This document shows, piece by piece, positions 24,701 to 33,147 of a stretch of 64,000 nt of DNA. The notes beneath the pieces are model-generated. The model made no database searches and was not told the origin of the DNA. It saw only the letters and a list, made by a program, of their open reading frames with translations. Position 1 is the stretch's first letter. Each line of letters opens with the position of its first letter. The DNA comes from Pyxidicoccus sp. MSG2. GTDB lineage: Bacteria > Myxococcota > Myxococcia > Myxococcales > Myxococcaceae. The stretch covers positions 5,146,001 through 5,210,000 of the forward strand of contig NZ_JAPNKC010000001.1 of assembly GCF_026626705.1 (NCBI RefSeq). The letters run 5' to 3'. Position numbers and translations under genes: made by a program.

Positions 24701-25927
24701 TCACTCGTGGCGGAGCGCTTCCACCGGGTCCAGGTTCGCCGCCCGCGCCGCCGGCCAGATGCCGAACAGCAACCCCACCGTGGCCGCGAAGCCCACGCCG
24801 AAGACGACGGTGAGCGGCTGCACCGCCGCAGCCAGCGGCGTAATCATCGACACCGTGTACGCCAGCCCCAGCCCCGCCAGCGTGCCGATGGTGCCGCCCA
24901 GCGCGGACACGCTCGAGGCCTCCATCAGGAACTGGAGGATGATGGTGCGTTTGCGCGCGCCCAGCGCCCGCCGCACGCCAATCTCCCGCGTCCGCTCGCG
25001 CACCGACACCAGCATGATGTTCATGATGCCGATGCCGCCCACCAGCAGCGTGATGAAGCCCACGCCCGTGGCCGCGCCGTAGAGCGCGCCGGTGAGCTGC
25101 TTGTACATGTTGGCCAGCTGCTCCGGCCGGTTGATGGCGAAGTCGTCCCCCAGCTCGGGGGGCGTGTTGCGCTCGCGGCGCAGCACAGGGGTAATCGCGT
25201 CCTGCACGTCGAGCACGTGGTCCGGCGAGTCCACCGCCACCGCGATGTTGGGCGACTGCCGCTTGCCGAAGTGAGAGAGGAAGGTGCGGTAGGGCACCAT
25301 CACCACCAGGTCCTGGTTCTCTCCGAGGATGGTGCCCTTGGCCTCCAGCGTCCCCACCACGCGGTAGGGCTTGCCCTCCAGGAGGATGCGGTGGCCGATG
25401 GGGTTGATGCTGGGGAAGAGCGAGCGGACGACTTCCGCGCCGATGACGGCCACCGAGGAGCGCTGGTCCAGGTCCGCGTCGGTGAGGAAGCGCCCGCTGT
25501 CCACGACGAAAGAGGACACGGTGGAGTAGTCCGGCGTGGTGCCGACAATCGTCACCGAGGCCATCTTCCGGTCCAGGAAGCGGCCCTCCACGCGGTCGAA
25601 GTAGATGGGCGCGGCGGCCAGCACGTGCTCGGACGCGGCGACGATGGGGCCCACCAGGTCCGCGGACAGGTCCTTGCGGTTGCGGTACTCCCACCAGTTG
25701 CCGCCCATCGTCCACGGGAACTTGGAGATCTGCAGCGTGTTGGCGCCAATCTGGGAGAGCTGGTCGTCGAAGGAGCGGTTGATGCCCTGGATGATGCCGA
25801 CGATGGCCAGCAACGTGCACACGCCCACGCCAATGCCCACCGTCGTCAGCACCGTCCGCAGGCGATTGGAACGGAGCGAGAACAGGGCAATCCGCCCGCC
25901 CTCCCACACATCGACCCGGAAGCTCAC
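24701..25927 (-). CDS. MacB/FtsX-type ABC transporter permease, second copy
   Basis: A 408-residue paralogue of the following gene with the same layout: N-terminal helix (VLTTVGIGVGVCTLLAIVGI), MacB periplasmic core, and three C-terminal helices with MNIMLVSVRERTREIGVRRALGA. I use GTG 25927, with GGAGAGG six bases upstream; a longer frame exists but lacks a site. Both permeases end with the Val/Leu-Glu-Ala-Met/Leu-Arg-His/Thr-Glu tail. The two may form a heterodimer and borrow an ATPase from elsewhere. Confidence 0.9.
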   Translation of the reverse strand: MSFRVDVWEGGRIALFSLRSNRLRTVLTTVGIGVGVCTLLAIVGIIQGINRSFDDQLSQIGANTLQISKFPWTMGGNWWEYRNRKDLSADLVGPIVAASEHVLAAAPIYFDRVEGRFLDRKMASVTIVGTTPDYSTVSSFVVDSGRFLTDADLDQRSSVAVIGAEVVRSLFPSINPIGHRILLEGKPYRVVGTLEAKGTILGENQDLVVMVPYRTFLSHFGKRQSPNIAVAVDSPDHVLDVQDAITPVLRRERNTPPELGDDFAINRPEQLANMYKQLTGALYGAATGVGFITLLVGGIGIMNIMLVSVRERTREIGVRRALGARKRTIILQFLMEASSVSALGGTIGTLAGLGLAYTVSMITPLAAAVQPLTVVFGVGFAATVGLLFGIWPAARAANLDPVEALRHE

Positions 25928-26026
25928 GTGTAACCCTCTCCGCCGGTACTCCGTTGCGCCCCGAGCACACACTCCCGGCGGGCACCCTGGCTACGCGCCA
26001 GCCAACGGGTGATTGCATGCGGCATT

Positions 26027-26047
26027 CCCCAGGGCAAATGCCCGGGG
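26027..26047. terminator. hairpin downstream of cysteine desulfurase
   Basis: Inverted repeat CCCC-A-GGGC / GCCC-GGGG with a four-base loop, in the 258-bp gap between the desulfurase stop (26186) and the permease start (25927), all on the minus strand. There is no clear U-run. Nearby, 26107-26135 repeats the last codons of the desulfurase gene. Nothing else is seen in the gap. Confidence 0.4.
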
Positions 26048-26185
26048 TCCGGATCCGCTTCACGCAGAGGAGGATTCCCAGGGTAGGACACCCCGGGCCC
26101 CGGCGTCCGGCCACCCTCCGCCACGCGGCCGTCACCCGGCCCACGGGATCTCCGGAGAAGTCGGGCCCCCGGAATGCACCAGGAC

Positions 26186-27340
26186 TCAGCGCCCGGCCAC
26201 CTTCCGCCACGCGGCCACCAGCGCCGCCGCCGCCCGGTCCACCTGCTCGCCGGTGGTGTCGGGCCCCAGGGACAGGCGCACCGCGCCCAGGGCCTCGGGC
26301 TCGGGGAGGCCCATGGCGCGCAGCACCGGTGAGGCGGACTCGCCGCCCTCATGGCAGGCCGAGCCGGTGGACGCCGCCACCTCCGGCGCCGCCGCCAGCA
26401 CGTCGGTGCCCCGCACTCCCGGGAAGCGCACGTTGAGGGTGTTGGGCAACCGCTCGGTGGGATGGCCGTTCAGCGCCAGCCCTGGCACCTCCGCGCGCAA
26501 CCGTTCCCACAGTCGCTCGCGCAGCGCCACCTGGGCCGCGGTGCCCCGCGCCAGCCTCACGCGGGCCAACTCACACGCGGCGCCCAGGGCCACGGCGTAG
26601 GGCACGTTCTCCGTCCCCGGCCGCAGGCCCCGCTCCTGCCCGCCGCCGAGCACGAAGGGCCGCAGCGGTGTGCCCGGCCGCACGTACAGCGCGCCCACGC
26701 CCTTGGGGGCGCGCAGCTTGTGGCCCACCAGCGTGAGCAGGTCCACGCCGAGCGCCTCCACGTCCACCGGCACCTTGCCCACCGACTGCGCCGCATCCGT
26801 GTGCACGGTGGCGCCGTGGCGGTGGGCCCGTGCCGCCACTTCGGCCACCGGCTGGAGGACGCCCGTCTCGTTGTTGGCGTGCATCAGCGTCACCAGCGCG
26901 GTGTCCGCGCCCGCCGCGTCCAGGGCGCGCGCCGCGTCCTCCACGCGCACGCGCCCGTCCGCGTCCACCGGCAGCCACGTCACGCGCCAGCCCCGCCACT
27001 CCAGCGTGTCGCAGGGCAGCTTCGTAGCGGGGTGCTCAATCACGGAGGTAAGGACGTGCCGCCGCTCCGCGCGGGCCTCGGTGGTGCCGCGGATGGCGAG
27101 GTTGTTGGCCTCGGTGCCACCCGAGGTGAAGAGGATGTCCCCGGGCTTCGCGCCGATGAGGGCCGCCACCTTCGCGCGGGCCTCCTCCAGCGCGGCGCGG
27201 GCCCTACGGCCGTAGGGGTGCCCGCTGGAGGGATTGCCGAACTCCTCGCGCAGGTACGGCAGCATCGCGTCCACCACCTCCGCGTCGACGGGGGTGGTGG
27301 CATTGTGGTCCAGGTACAGCGGGCGCTCGGGAGGGCTCAT
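26186..27340 (-). CDS. cysteine desulfurase (NifS/IscS family)
   Basis: A 384-residue PLP enzyme that takes sulfur from cysteine for Fe-S clusters or thio-modification. The cofactor Lys208 is in LVGHKLRAPKG, the PLP-stacking HTDAAQSVGKV is at 180-190, and the persulfide Cys329 sits in ASTGSACHEGG. Start LYLDHNATTPVD is typical. Length fits group I/II. No IscU, IscA or TusA gene is adjacent, so it is not part of an isc operon here and its sulfur acceptor is unknown. The C-terminal AAWRKVAGR coding segment recurs 81 bp downstream. Confidence 0.93.
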   Translation of the reverse strand: MSPPERPLYLDHNATTPVDAEVVDAMLPYLREEFGNPSSGHPYGRRARAALEEARAKVAALIGAKPGDILFTSGGTEANNLAIRGTTEARAERRHVLTSVIEHPATKLPCDTLEWRGWRVTWLPVDADGRVRVEDAARALDAAGADTALVTLMHANNETGVLQPVAEVAARAHRHGATVHTDAAQSVGKVPVDVEALGVDLLTLVGHKLRAPKGVGALYVRPGTPLRPFVLGGGQERGLRPGTENVPYAVALGAACELARVRLARGTAAQVALRERLWERLRAEVPGLALNGHPTERLPNTLNVRFPGVRGTDVLAAAPEVAASTGSACHEGGESASPVLRAMGLPEPEALGAVRLSLGPDTTGEQVDRAAAALVAAWRKVAGR

Positions 27341-27353
27341 ACGCCCCGCAGGA

Positions 27354-27503
27354 TTACGGAAGGACGGTGGCCGTGTCGCCCTCCAGCGACATGTGGACGA
27401 ACACTTCGTTGGGATGAACGCTTTCCTCCTCGAGGAGGTCCGACCCGTCCACCCGCGCGAACAGCAGGGACACGGCGGCCAGTGCTCGGTGTGATGACGG
27501 CAT
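27354..27503 (-). CDS. 49-codon ORF resembling the lysyl-oxidase C-terminus
   Basis: A small open frame between the lysyl-oxidase gene and the cysteine desulfurase gene, same strand. ATG 27503 is preceded by AGGAG at good spacing. Its last 34 residues (ARVDGSDLLEEESVHPNEV to TATVLP) align with the final 36 residues of the upstream protein (FRVGVDEQDIIEEGTAHSNEA to SVSVLP). It lacks the copper-site His motif. It may be a relic of a second lysyl-oxidase-like gene whose body was deleted, or a translated small protein. Confidence 0.5.
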   Translation of the reverse strand: MPSSHRALAAVSLLFARVDGSDLLEEESVHPNEVFVHMSLEGDTATVLP

Positions 27504-27545
27504 GGCCGCTCCTCTCGTGTGGGACTGCGTGCGGTGAAGTGCTGG

Positions 27546-27574
27546 GGACCGGAGCAGGACGGACGCTCCGGTCC
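27546..27574 (-). terminator. strong hairpin after the lysyl-oxidase gene
   Basis: A perfect 10-bp stem (GGACCGGAGC / GCTCCGGTCC) with a nine-base loop, 28 bases past the stop of the lysyl-oxidase-like gene in its direction of transcription. There is no poly-U tail, as is common at high GC. It separates that gene from the 49-codon ORF, which would then need its own promoter or read-through. Confidence 0.6.
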
Positions 27575-27601
27575 ACCGGACAGGCTTCGGCTCTCCGCGG
27601 C

Positions 27602-29704
27602 TCAGGGGAGCACGGAGACGGAGTCCCCCTGGATGCGGACGTTCAGCTTCGCCTCGTTGGAGTGGGCGGTGCCCTCCTCGATGATGTCCTGCTCGTCCAC
27701 GCCCACGCGGAACGTGTACGCGCCGTCGGTGAGGTCGGTGATGTCAATCCACTGGCAGGGGATGTCCGCGAGGTAGATGTCCGACCAGCCGGGGGAGATG
27801 CTCATCCGCTCGGCGGCGAGGAGGAAGGGCGCGGCGTCCGAGCACTGGCGGTGGTAGTCCACCAGGTAGAAGCCCTGCTTGCGGCCCTGGACGACGTCGT
27901 GCCCTTGCGCGTCGCGCAGCGCGTACCCGGCGAAGTTCGTCAGGTGGTCGTGCCCGTGGCACTCGTCGAAGACGTAGAGGTCCGGCCGCTCGTCCACGTT
28001 GGGCACGCTGGCGATTGCGCTGCCCAGGTTGACGATGGAGGTGCTGAAGCGCAGCAGGCGCCGCTCACCGCCGGCTGCCACGCAGCCCTCCAGCACCTCG
28101 CACGCGTCCGCGGCGAAGGTGCGACGCTCCACGTACAGCGAGCGCGCCAGCACGTCCGCGTCCACGGTGAGGTCCGGCTTGCCGTTCTCCGGGTCCAGCT
28201 GGAGGTTGCACGCCGACACCGCGGGCAGGTGCGGCGGGGCCGTGGGCGTGGCGGGCACCGAGCCCCCGCCGTAGATGGCCACGCGTCCGGCGGGGCCCGA
28301 GACGAGGCCGGCCGGCGGGGCCGCGCCCACCACCAGGTCATCGAAGCCATTGCCGTCCAGGTCGCCCGGCGCCAGCACGGCGAAGCGGTGGAAGCCCTCG
28401 TACCCGGAGGGCAGGCTGTCCGCGCGAGGCCAGGCCCAGACGGGCTTCAGCTCGGCGGAGACCGCCTGTGCCGGGGAGAAGAAGTAGAGCCGGCCGTCCG
28501 CGCCCATCACGAAGTCGTTGCGATGGCCGTCTCCGTCCAGGTCCCCCACCGACACGGTGGCCGCGGTCGAGCCGAGCAGCGAGAAGACCGGGTCCGCCAT
28601 CGCCGACCAGATGGGCGTGGCCGCATAGCCTCCCTGCGCCTGCGCATCCGACAGGTGGAGGTTCATCGAGCCACCGCCCGGGCTCTGGAAGCGCTCCGGC
28701 TTCCCGTCGCCGTTCATGTCGGAGAGGAGGGACATGGTGCGGGACACCACGCTCCAGGTGGGCCCCGTCGAGAGCGAGCCATCACACGGGTACGCGCTGT
28801 CCGCCTTGCACCCGCGGAAGAGGCCGTAGGTGTCCCCGCTGATGAGGATGACGTCCGCCGCGCCGTCGCCGGTGAGGTCCCCCACCCGCCGCACGCTGGT
28901 GGAGAAGAGGTTGTTCGTGCGGGTCTGCAGCGTGAAGGGCCCCGTCTCCGCGCCGGGCGTGGCGCGGAACACGGACACCAGGGTCTGCCGCAGACTGACC
29001 ACGTCATCGAGCCCATCCCCGTTGACGTCCGCGAGCACTGCGTTGTTGTAGACGCCCCCGCCCGGCACCACGAACAGCGGCTCCGCGAATACCTGCGACA
29101 GGTCCGCGCGGCCCTTGAAGACGAGCGCGCCGTACTGACCGGCGACGAGCACGTCCGCGTATGCGTCTCCGTCCACGTTGCCGGTGGACACCACCATCTG
29201 GTTGCCCCGGGTGGCCGCGCTGGCGTTGCGCCAGTTCATCACCGTGGTGAGGGGCTGCTTCGTGAAGTACGGCGCTTCGCCCGCGAAGATGGACACGCGG
29301 CCCGGGTCTCTCGTGGTGGTGAGGCACGGCGGCGCGGCGACCACCAGGTCCTTCTGGCCATCGCCATTCAGGTCCCCCAGCGCCACGGAGCGGCCGAAGC
29401 AGCCCGCCGTGTACCCGGGGTCGAACTTCACTTCCCACCGGGGGACATCGGAGAGCACCGGGCCCGCATCCCCGGGCCCGGCGTCGGGCTCACCGGCGTC
29501 GGGCTCGCCGGCATCCGGCGCTCCGGCGTCCGGCTCGCCGGCGTCCGGCTCGCCGGCATCCGGCTCACCGGCATCCGGCGCTCCGGCGTCATCGGGGATG
29601 CCGGCATCGGTTCCGGCATCGGGGGTGGGGTCGGGGTCGTCCGGGCAGGCGGTGAGCGTCGCCGCCAGGAGCGTAGAGAGGATGAGTGCTCGAAAAGGTC
29701 GCAT
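27602..29704 (-). CDS. FG-GAP propeller / lysyl-oxidase-like lipoprotein
   Basis: A 700-residue surface lipoprotein: signal and lipobox TAC (Cys20), an Asp-Ala-Gly-rich linker (28-81), an FG-GAP/VCBS beta-propeller with calcium-type repeats (LGDLNGDGQKDLVV, LADVNGDGLDDVV, VGDLTGDGAADVI, VGDLDGDGHRNDFV, PGDLDGNGFDDLVV), then a lysyl-oxidase domain from about 510. The copper motif is CHGHDH at 582-587, followed by KQGFYLVDYHRQC and ISPGWSDIYLADIPCQWIDI. Lysyl oxidases oxidise lysine amines on proteins and cross-link matrix; bacterial roles are little known. The propeller may bind the substrate. Divergent from the MFS gene across 336 bp. Confidence 0.87.
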   Translation of the reverse strand: MRPFRALILSTLLAATLTACPDDPDPTPDAGTDAGIPDDAGAPDAGEPDAGEPDAGEPDAGAPDAGEPDAGEPDAGPGDAGPVLSDVPRWEVKFDPGYTAGCFGRSVALGDLNGDGQKDLVVAAPPCLTTTRDPGRVSIFAGEAPYFTKQPLTTVMNWRNASAATRGNQMVVSTGNVDGDAYADVLVAGQYGALVFKGRADLSQVFAEPLFVVPGGGVYNNAVLADVNGDGLDDVVSLRQTLVSVFRATPGAETGPFTLQTRTNNLFSTSVRRVGDLTGDGAADVILISGDTYGLFRGCKADSAYPCDGSLSTGPTWSVVSRTMSLLSDMNGDGKPERFQSPGGGSMNLHLSDAQAQGGYAATPIWSAMADPVFSLLGSTAATVSVGDLDGDGHRNDFVMGADGRLYFFSPAQAVSAELKPVWAWPRADSLPSGYEGFHRFAVLAPGDLDGNGFDDLVVGAAPPAGLVSGPAGRVAIYGGGSVPATPTAPPHLPAVSACNLQLDPENGKPDLTVDADVLARSLYVERRTFAADACEVLEGCVAAGGERRLLRFSTSIVNLGSAIASVPNVDERPDLYVFDECHGHDHLTNFAGYALRDAQGHDVVQGRKQGFYLVDYHRQCSDAAPFLLAAERMSISPGWSDIYLADIPCQWIDITDLTDGAYTFRVGVDEQDIIEEGTAHSNEAKLNVRIQGDSVSVLP
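29477..29581 (-). repeat. in-frame 15-bp tandem repeats coding PDAGE/PDAGA
   Basis: Seven consecutive five-codon units (Pro-Asp-Ala-Gly-Glu/Ala) form part of the lipoprotein linker, residues 42-76. DNA units are nearly identical, so copy number can change by slippage without breaking the frame. The linker holds the propeller off the membrane. Confidence 0.85.
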
Positions 29705-30040
29705 GGAAGCGGTCCTCGTGTGTCACGTGGAGAACGTCGCACGAGGCCCGGCCGTGCTGCGCGACGCGTGCGGCAAGTTACGCGCACTCGGGGCCGTGCC
29801 TTCCAGATGTTTGCGGCATGAAGGGCATCGAGCGCCGCGAGCCCCTCTCGTGCGACGTCCGTCACCGCCGCCCGTGTACGGAAAATCCACGAGGGGGTTG
29901 CGACGGTGAAGGACCGGGCGGCTCGCTCCCCACGACTGGAGAGGCAGACGAGCAGCCTGCCGTTCGGGGTGATTGGCCTCGGCCGGGAGCATCCCCACCT
30001 TTGCTCCCGGCGCCCGTGTCCCGGGCGACCTTCGCGCCAC
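29705..30040. other. 336-bp divergent intergenic region with inverted repeat
   Basis: Lies between the lysyl-oxidase gene (leftward) and the MFS pump (rightward) and must hold both promoters. A perfect 9-bp inverted repeat (GCCGGGAGC at 29982-29990, GCTCCCGGC at 30003-30011) sits about 30 bases before the pump start and could be an operator or attenuator. I see no supportable gene here. Confidence 0.45.
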
Positions 30041-31765
30041 ATGGCTCCGTCCGCCGCCACAACCTCCGCCGACGCCCTGTCCGCCGCGCTGCCCGCGTTC
30101 ACCCGTGCACAGAAGGTCTTCACGATGCTGGGGGCGCTGCTCGGGCTGCTGCTCGCGGCGTTGGACCAGACGATTGTCGCGACAGCGGGGCCGTCCATCC
30201 AGGCGGACCTGCACATCCCCGCGTCGCTCTACGCGTGGCTCACCACGGCGTACATGGTGGCGTCCACGATGATGGTGCCGGTGTGGGGGAAGCTGTCGGA
30301 TTTGCTGGGCCGGCGCGCGGTGCTGGCGGTGGGCATCCTCATCTTCCTCGCGGGCAGCTTCCTGTGCGGGGCGGCCCGGTCCACGGTGGCGCTCATCATC
30401 TTCCGCGCGGTGCAGGGGCTGGGCAGCGCGGCGCTCTTCACCGCGGCGCTCGCAGTGGTGGCGGACCTCTTCGAGCCTCGCGAGCGCGGAAAGTACCAGG
30501 GCCTCTTCGGCGCCGTGTTCGGCCTGTCGAGCGTGGTGGGCCCGCTGGTGGGCGGCTTCATCACCGACCACTTCGGCTGGCACTGGGTGTTCTTCATCAA
30601 CCTGCCGGTGGGCGTGGTCGCGCTGTCGCTCGTGCTGCTGCGCATGCCGAAGCTGCGGCCTCCGGGCGTGGCACGCGGAGGGCTGGACCTGCGCGGCGCG
30701 GGCTCGCTCGCGCTGGCGGTGGTGCCACTGTTGCTGGCGCTGAGCCTGGGGCGGAGTGGCGGCGGGGATTGGGCGTGGGGCTCGTGGCGAATCCTGGGCC
30801 TGCTCGCGCTGGCCGGGGTGGGCACGGCGCTGTTCCTCCGGGTGGAGACGCGCGCCAGGGAGCCACTGCTCGACTTGAAGCTGTTCCGCCTGCGGGCCTT
30901 CAGCACGGCGAACGTGGCGGTGTTCATCATCGGCGCGGCGTTCCTGTCGGGCGTCGTCTTCCTGCCCCTGTTCATGGTGAACGTGGTGGGGCTGTCGGCG
31001 ACGCGCTCGGGGCTGACCATCATGCCGCTGACGCTGGGCGTGGTGGCGGGCAACGTCCTCAGCGGACAACTGGTGGCGAAGCTGGGGCGGTACAAGGTGC
31101 TGCTGCTCGTCTCGCTCGGGCTGCTGATGGTGGGCTTCGCGGTGATGGGCTTCACGCTGACGCCCGAGTCCACCCAGGCCGAGGTGACGGCGAAGATGGT
31201 GCTGGTGGGCCTGGGCCTGGGGCCGTCGATTCCGCTCTACACGATGGCCATCCAGAACGCGGTGCCTCCGCAGCGCATTGGCGTGGCCACGTCGGCGGCG
31301 ACGTTCTTCCGGCAGCTCGGGATGACGCTGGGCGTGGCGCTGCTGGGCACGGTATTCGCGGCCACGCTGTCACGCGAGCTCGGCACGCGTCTGCCCGAAG
31401 CGACCGCGGGACTGCCGGAGTCGGTACGGGCCCAGGTCGCGGTGACGGTGCCGGGAGCGAGCGGCGAGGACAGCGCGCCGGGCGAGGGCTTCCAGGGCGA
31501 GGCGGTGAAGGCACGCCTGCGCACGGAGTTCGCCACCGAGCGCCGCGAGGTGGGAGAGGCGGAGCGTGCGCGAGTGGATGCGGAGGAGGCACGCGCGCTG
31601 GAGTCGGTGGACCGGGCCCACCAGGCGATGAAGGAGTCCTTCACGCGCGGCGTGTCGGCCGTGTACCGCGTCGCCATCCTCATCGCGCTGCTGGCGTTCC
31701 TGGTGACGCTCTTCCTTCCGGAGCAGCCCTTGCGGCGGGGACGCGGGCCCGCGCCGGCGGAGTGA
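30041..31765 (+). CDS. MFS drug transporter, DHA2 (EmrB/QacA) type
   Basis: A 574-residue proton-driven exporter with 14-helix character. Motif A-like GKLSDLLGRRAVL follows helix 2, LDQTIVATAGPSI marks helix 1 as in EmrB/QacA, and RAVQGLGSAALFT and GPLVGGFITDHFGWHWVFFINLPVG are typical motif B/C segments. A 120-residue charged extracytoplasmic loop (about 445-545, RLRTEFATERREVGEAERARV) precedes the last helix, longer than usual. ATG 30041 has only a weak ribosome site. No TetR or adaptor gene is adjacent. Stop is one base from the convergent cyclase gene. Confidence 0.9.
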   Translation: MAPSAATTSADALSAALPAFTRAQKVFTMLGALLGLLLAALDQTIVATAGPSIQADLHIPASLYAWLTTAYMVASTMMVPVWGKLSDLLGRRAVLAVGILIFLAGSFLCGAARSTVALIIFRAVQGLGSAALFTAALAVVADLFEPRERGKYQGLFGAVFGLSSVVGPLVGGFITDHFGWHWVFFINLPVGVVALSLVLLRMPKLRPPGVARGGLDLRGAGSLALAVVPLLLALSLGRSGGGDWAWGSWRILGLLALAGVGTALFLRVETRAREPLLDLKLFRLRAFSTANVAVFIIGAAFLSGVVFLPLFMVNVVGLSATRSGLTIMPLTLGVVAGNVLSGQLVAKLGRYKVLLLVSLGLLMVGFAVMGFTLTPESTQAEVTAKMVLVGLGLGPSIPLYTMAIQNAVPPQRIGVATSAATFFRQLGMTLGVALLGTVFAATLSRELGTRLPEATAGLPESVRAQVAVTVPGASGEDSAPGEGFQGEAVKARLRTEFATERREVGEAERARVDAEEARALESVDRAHQAMKESFTRGVSAVYRVAILIALLAFLVTLFLPEQPLRRGRGPAPAE

Positions 31766-31766
31766 C

Positions 31767-32981
31767 TCAGGCGGCGGTGAGCGCCTGGGAGTCGGCGGTG
31801 GCCGCGAGCGAGTAGATGCGCACGGGCATCCCCACACCCTTGAGCGCGTGCTGGCCCAGGTCTCTCGTGCCGCCCCGGAAGTTCGAGACGAAGGCCTCGG
31901 ACAGGAGCACGGGCTCGTTGAGTGAGGCGCACAGCCCGCCAATGCGGCTGGCGAGATTCACGGCCGGGCCGATGACGGTGAAGTCCAGCCGGTCCGTCGC
32001 GCCGATGTTGCCGTACATGACGTCGCCCACGTGGAGCGCGGCGCCGAACTCGTAGGCAGGCAGGCCCTTGCGGAGGCGCTCGGCGTTGTCGCGGGTGCTG
32101 GCGGCCACGGCCTCGCGGATGGTGCGCGCGGCGGCCTCGCAGCGCTCCTCCACCGGCGAGGCCGCGTCGATGCGGAAGATGGCGAGCACCGCGTCGCCCA
32201 TGAACTTGAGCACCTCCGCGCCGTGCGCGTGGAAGGCGCCCACCATGGTCTCGAAGTACGCGTTGAGCAGCTCCAACACCACGTCGCGCGGAAGGGCGTC
32301 CGACAGCGCGGTGAAGCTGCGCAAATCACTCAGGCAGATGACGGCGGAGGTCGTCTCGCCGTCGCCCCGGCGGATCTGCCCCTGGAGGATGCGCCGGCCC
32401 GTGTCGCGGCCCAGGTACGTGTCCAGCAACACGCCCGTCATGTCCTTGCGCGCGAGGACTTCCAGCACGAGCGCCAGCAGCGGGTGCAGCCCATGGAGCA
32501 GCGTGAGGTGCGCGTCCGAGAAGCCGCCGGGCACGGAGGTGGCCCAGGAGACGGCGTGCCGCGCGCCATCGCTGAAGCACACCGGCAGCGCGAGGTAGTC
32601 GGTGAGGCCGTCCGCGCGCAGCTCGGCGAACATCGGGAAGTCATCCGGCGCGGGCGGTTCCTCCAGGCGGCGGTGGATGCCGGGCGAGCCGTCGAGCAGC
32701 GACTTGAAGGGGCTGAGCGCGAAGCCGGGCAGGTGCTGGAGCCCGTGCGGGTGCATGTCCGTGGAGGCCCGCTGTCCGGGGCGCCAGCGGTGGCTGCGGG
32801 CGTGCAACAGCGGGTGCAGGGTGAACAGCGAGATGGACGCGCGGGCCAGCGGGACGCCCTGCGCGAGCAGACGCTGGCAGAGGCCCTCGAGCAGCACGGC
32901 CGGGCTCTCCACGCTCCGCGCTTCCGACACGAGCCATCCCGCGACGTCCGGGCCCGTTACGGTCTGCTGTCCGCGCATCAT
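31767..32981 (-). CDS. class III adenylate/guanylate cyclase
   Basis: A 404-residue soluble cyclase. The N-terminal 200 residues look like a GAF-type sensor (ARASISLFTLHPLLHAR to LALPVCFSDGARHAVSWATSVPGGFSDAHLTLLHGL). The catalytic domain carries VICLSDLRSFTALSD (first metal Asp), LKFMGDAVLAIF (second Asp) and VIGPAVNLASRIGGLC (transition-state Asn/Arg), all intact. Start ATG 32981 (MMRGQQ) has GGAG upstream; the frame extends further but with an implausible basic leader. This layout is frequent in myxobacteria, where it links a bound ligand to cyclic-nucleotide output. Confidence 0.88.
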   Translation of the reverse strand: MMRGQQTVTGPDVAGWLVSEARSVESPAVLLEGLCQRLLAQGVPLARASISLFTLHPLLHARSHRWRPGQRASTDMHPHGLQHLPGFALSPFKSLLDGSPGIHRRLEEPPAPDDFPMFAELRADGLTDYLALPVCFSDGARHAVSWATSVPGGFSDAHLTLLHGLHPLLALVLEVLARKDMTGVLLDTYLGRDTGRRILQGQIRRGDGETTSAVICLSDLRSFTALSDALPRDVVLELLNAYFETMVGAFHAHGAEVLKFMGDAVLAIFRIDAASPVEERCEAAARTIREAVAASTRDNAERLRKGLPAYEFGAALHVGDVMYGNIGATDRLDFTVIGPAVNLASRIGGLCASLNEPVLLSEAFVSNFRGGTRDLGQHALKGVGMPVRIYSLAATADSQALTAA

Positions 32982-33147
32982 CCGCGAGTCTCCGGCATTC
33001 GCTGTCACGGTGGCCCCCAACCCGACGGAGACCGCCGCCAGAACTGCCTCATTGTTCCACCGAACCGACCCGCGTGCGAGCGATGCGGGCCGGCTCAGGG
33101 GAGCCAGGCAGGCAGGCGCCTCCCGGAATGCCGGGAGGACCGGGACT

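Noticed and set aside
22568..25933. 1121-codon open frame on the plus strand
   Set aside because: Antisense to two clear MacB permeases and out of frame with the 22647 gene; no domain or motif.
26351..29821. 1156-codon open frame on the plus strand
   Set aside because: Antisense to cysteine desulfurase and the lysyl-oxidase gene, whose catalytic motifs are intact; a GC-bias artefact.
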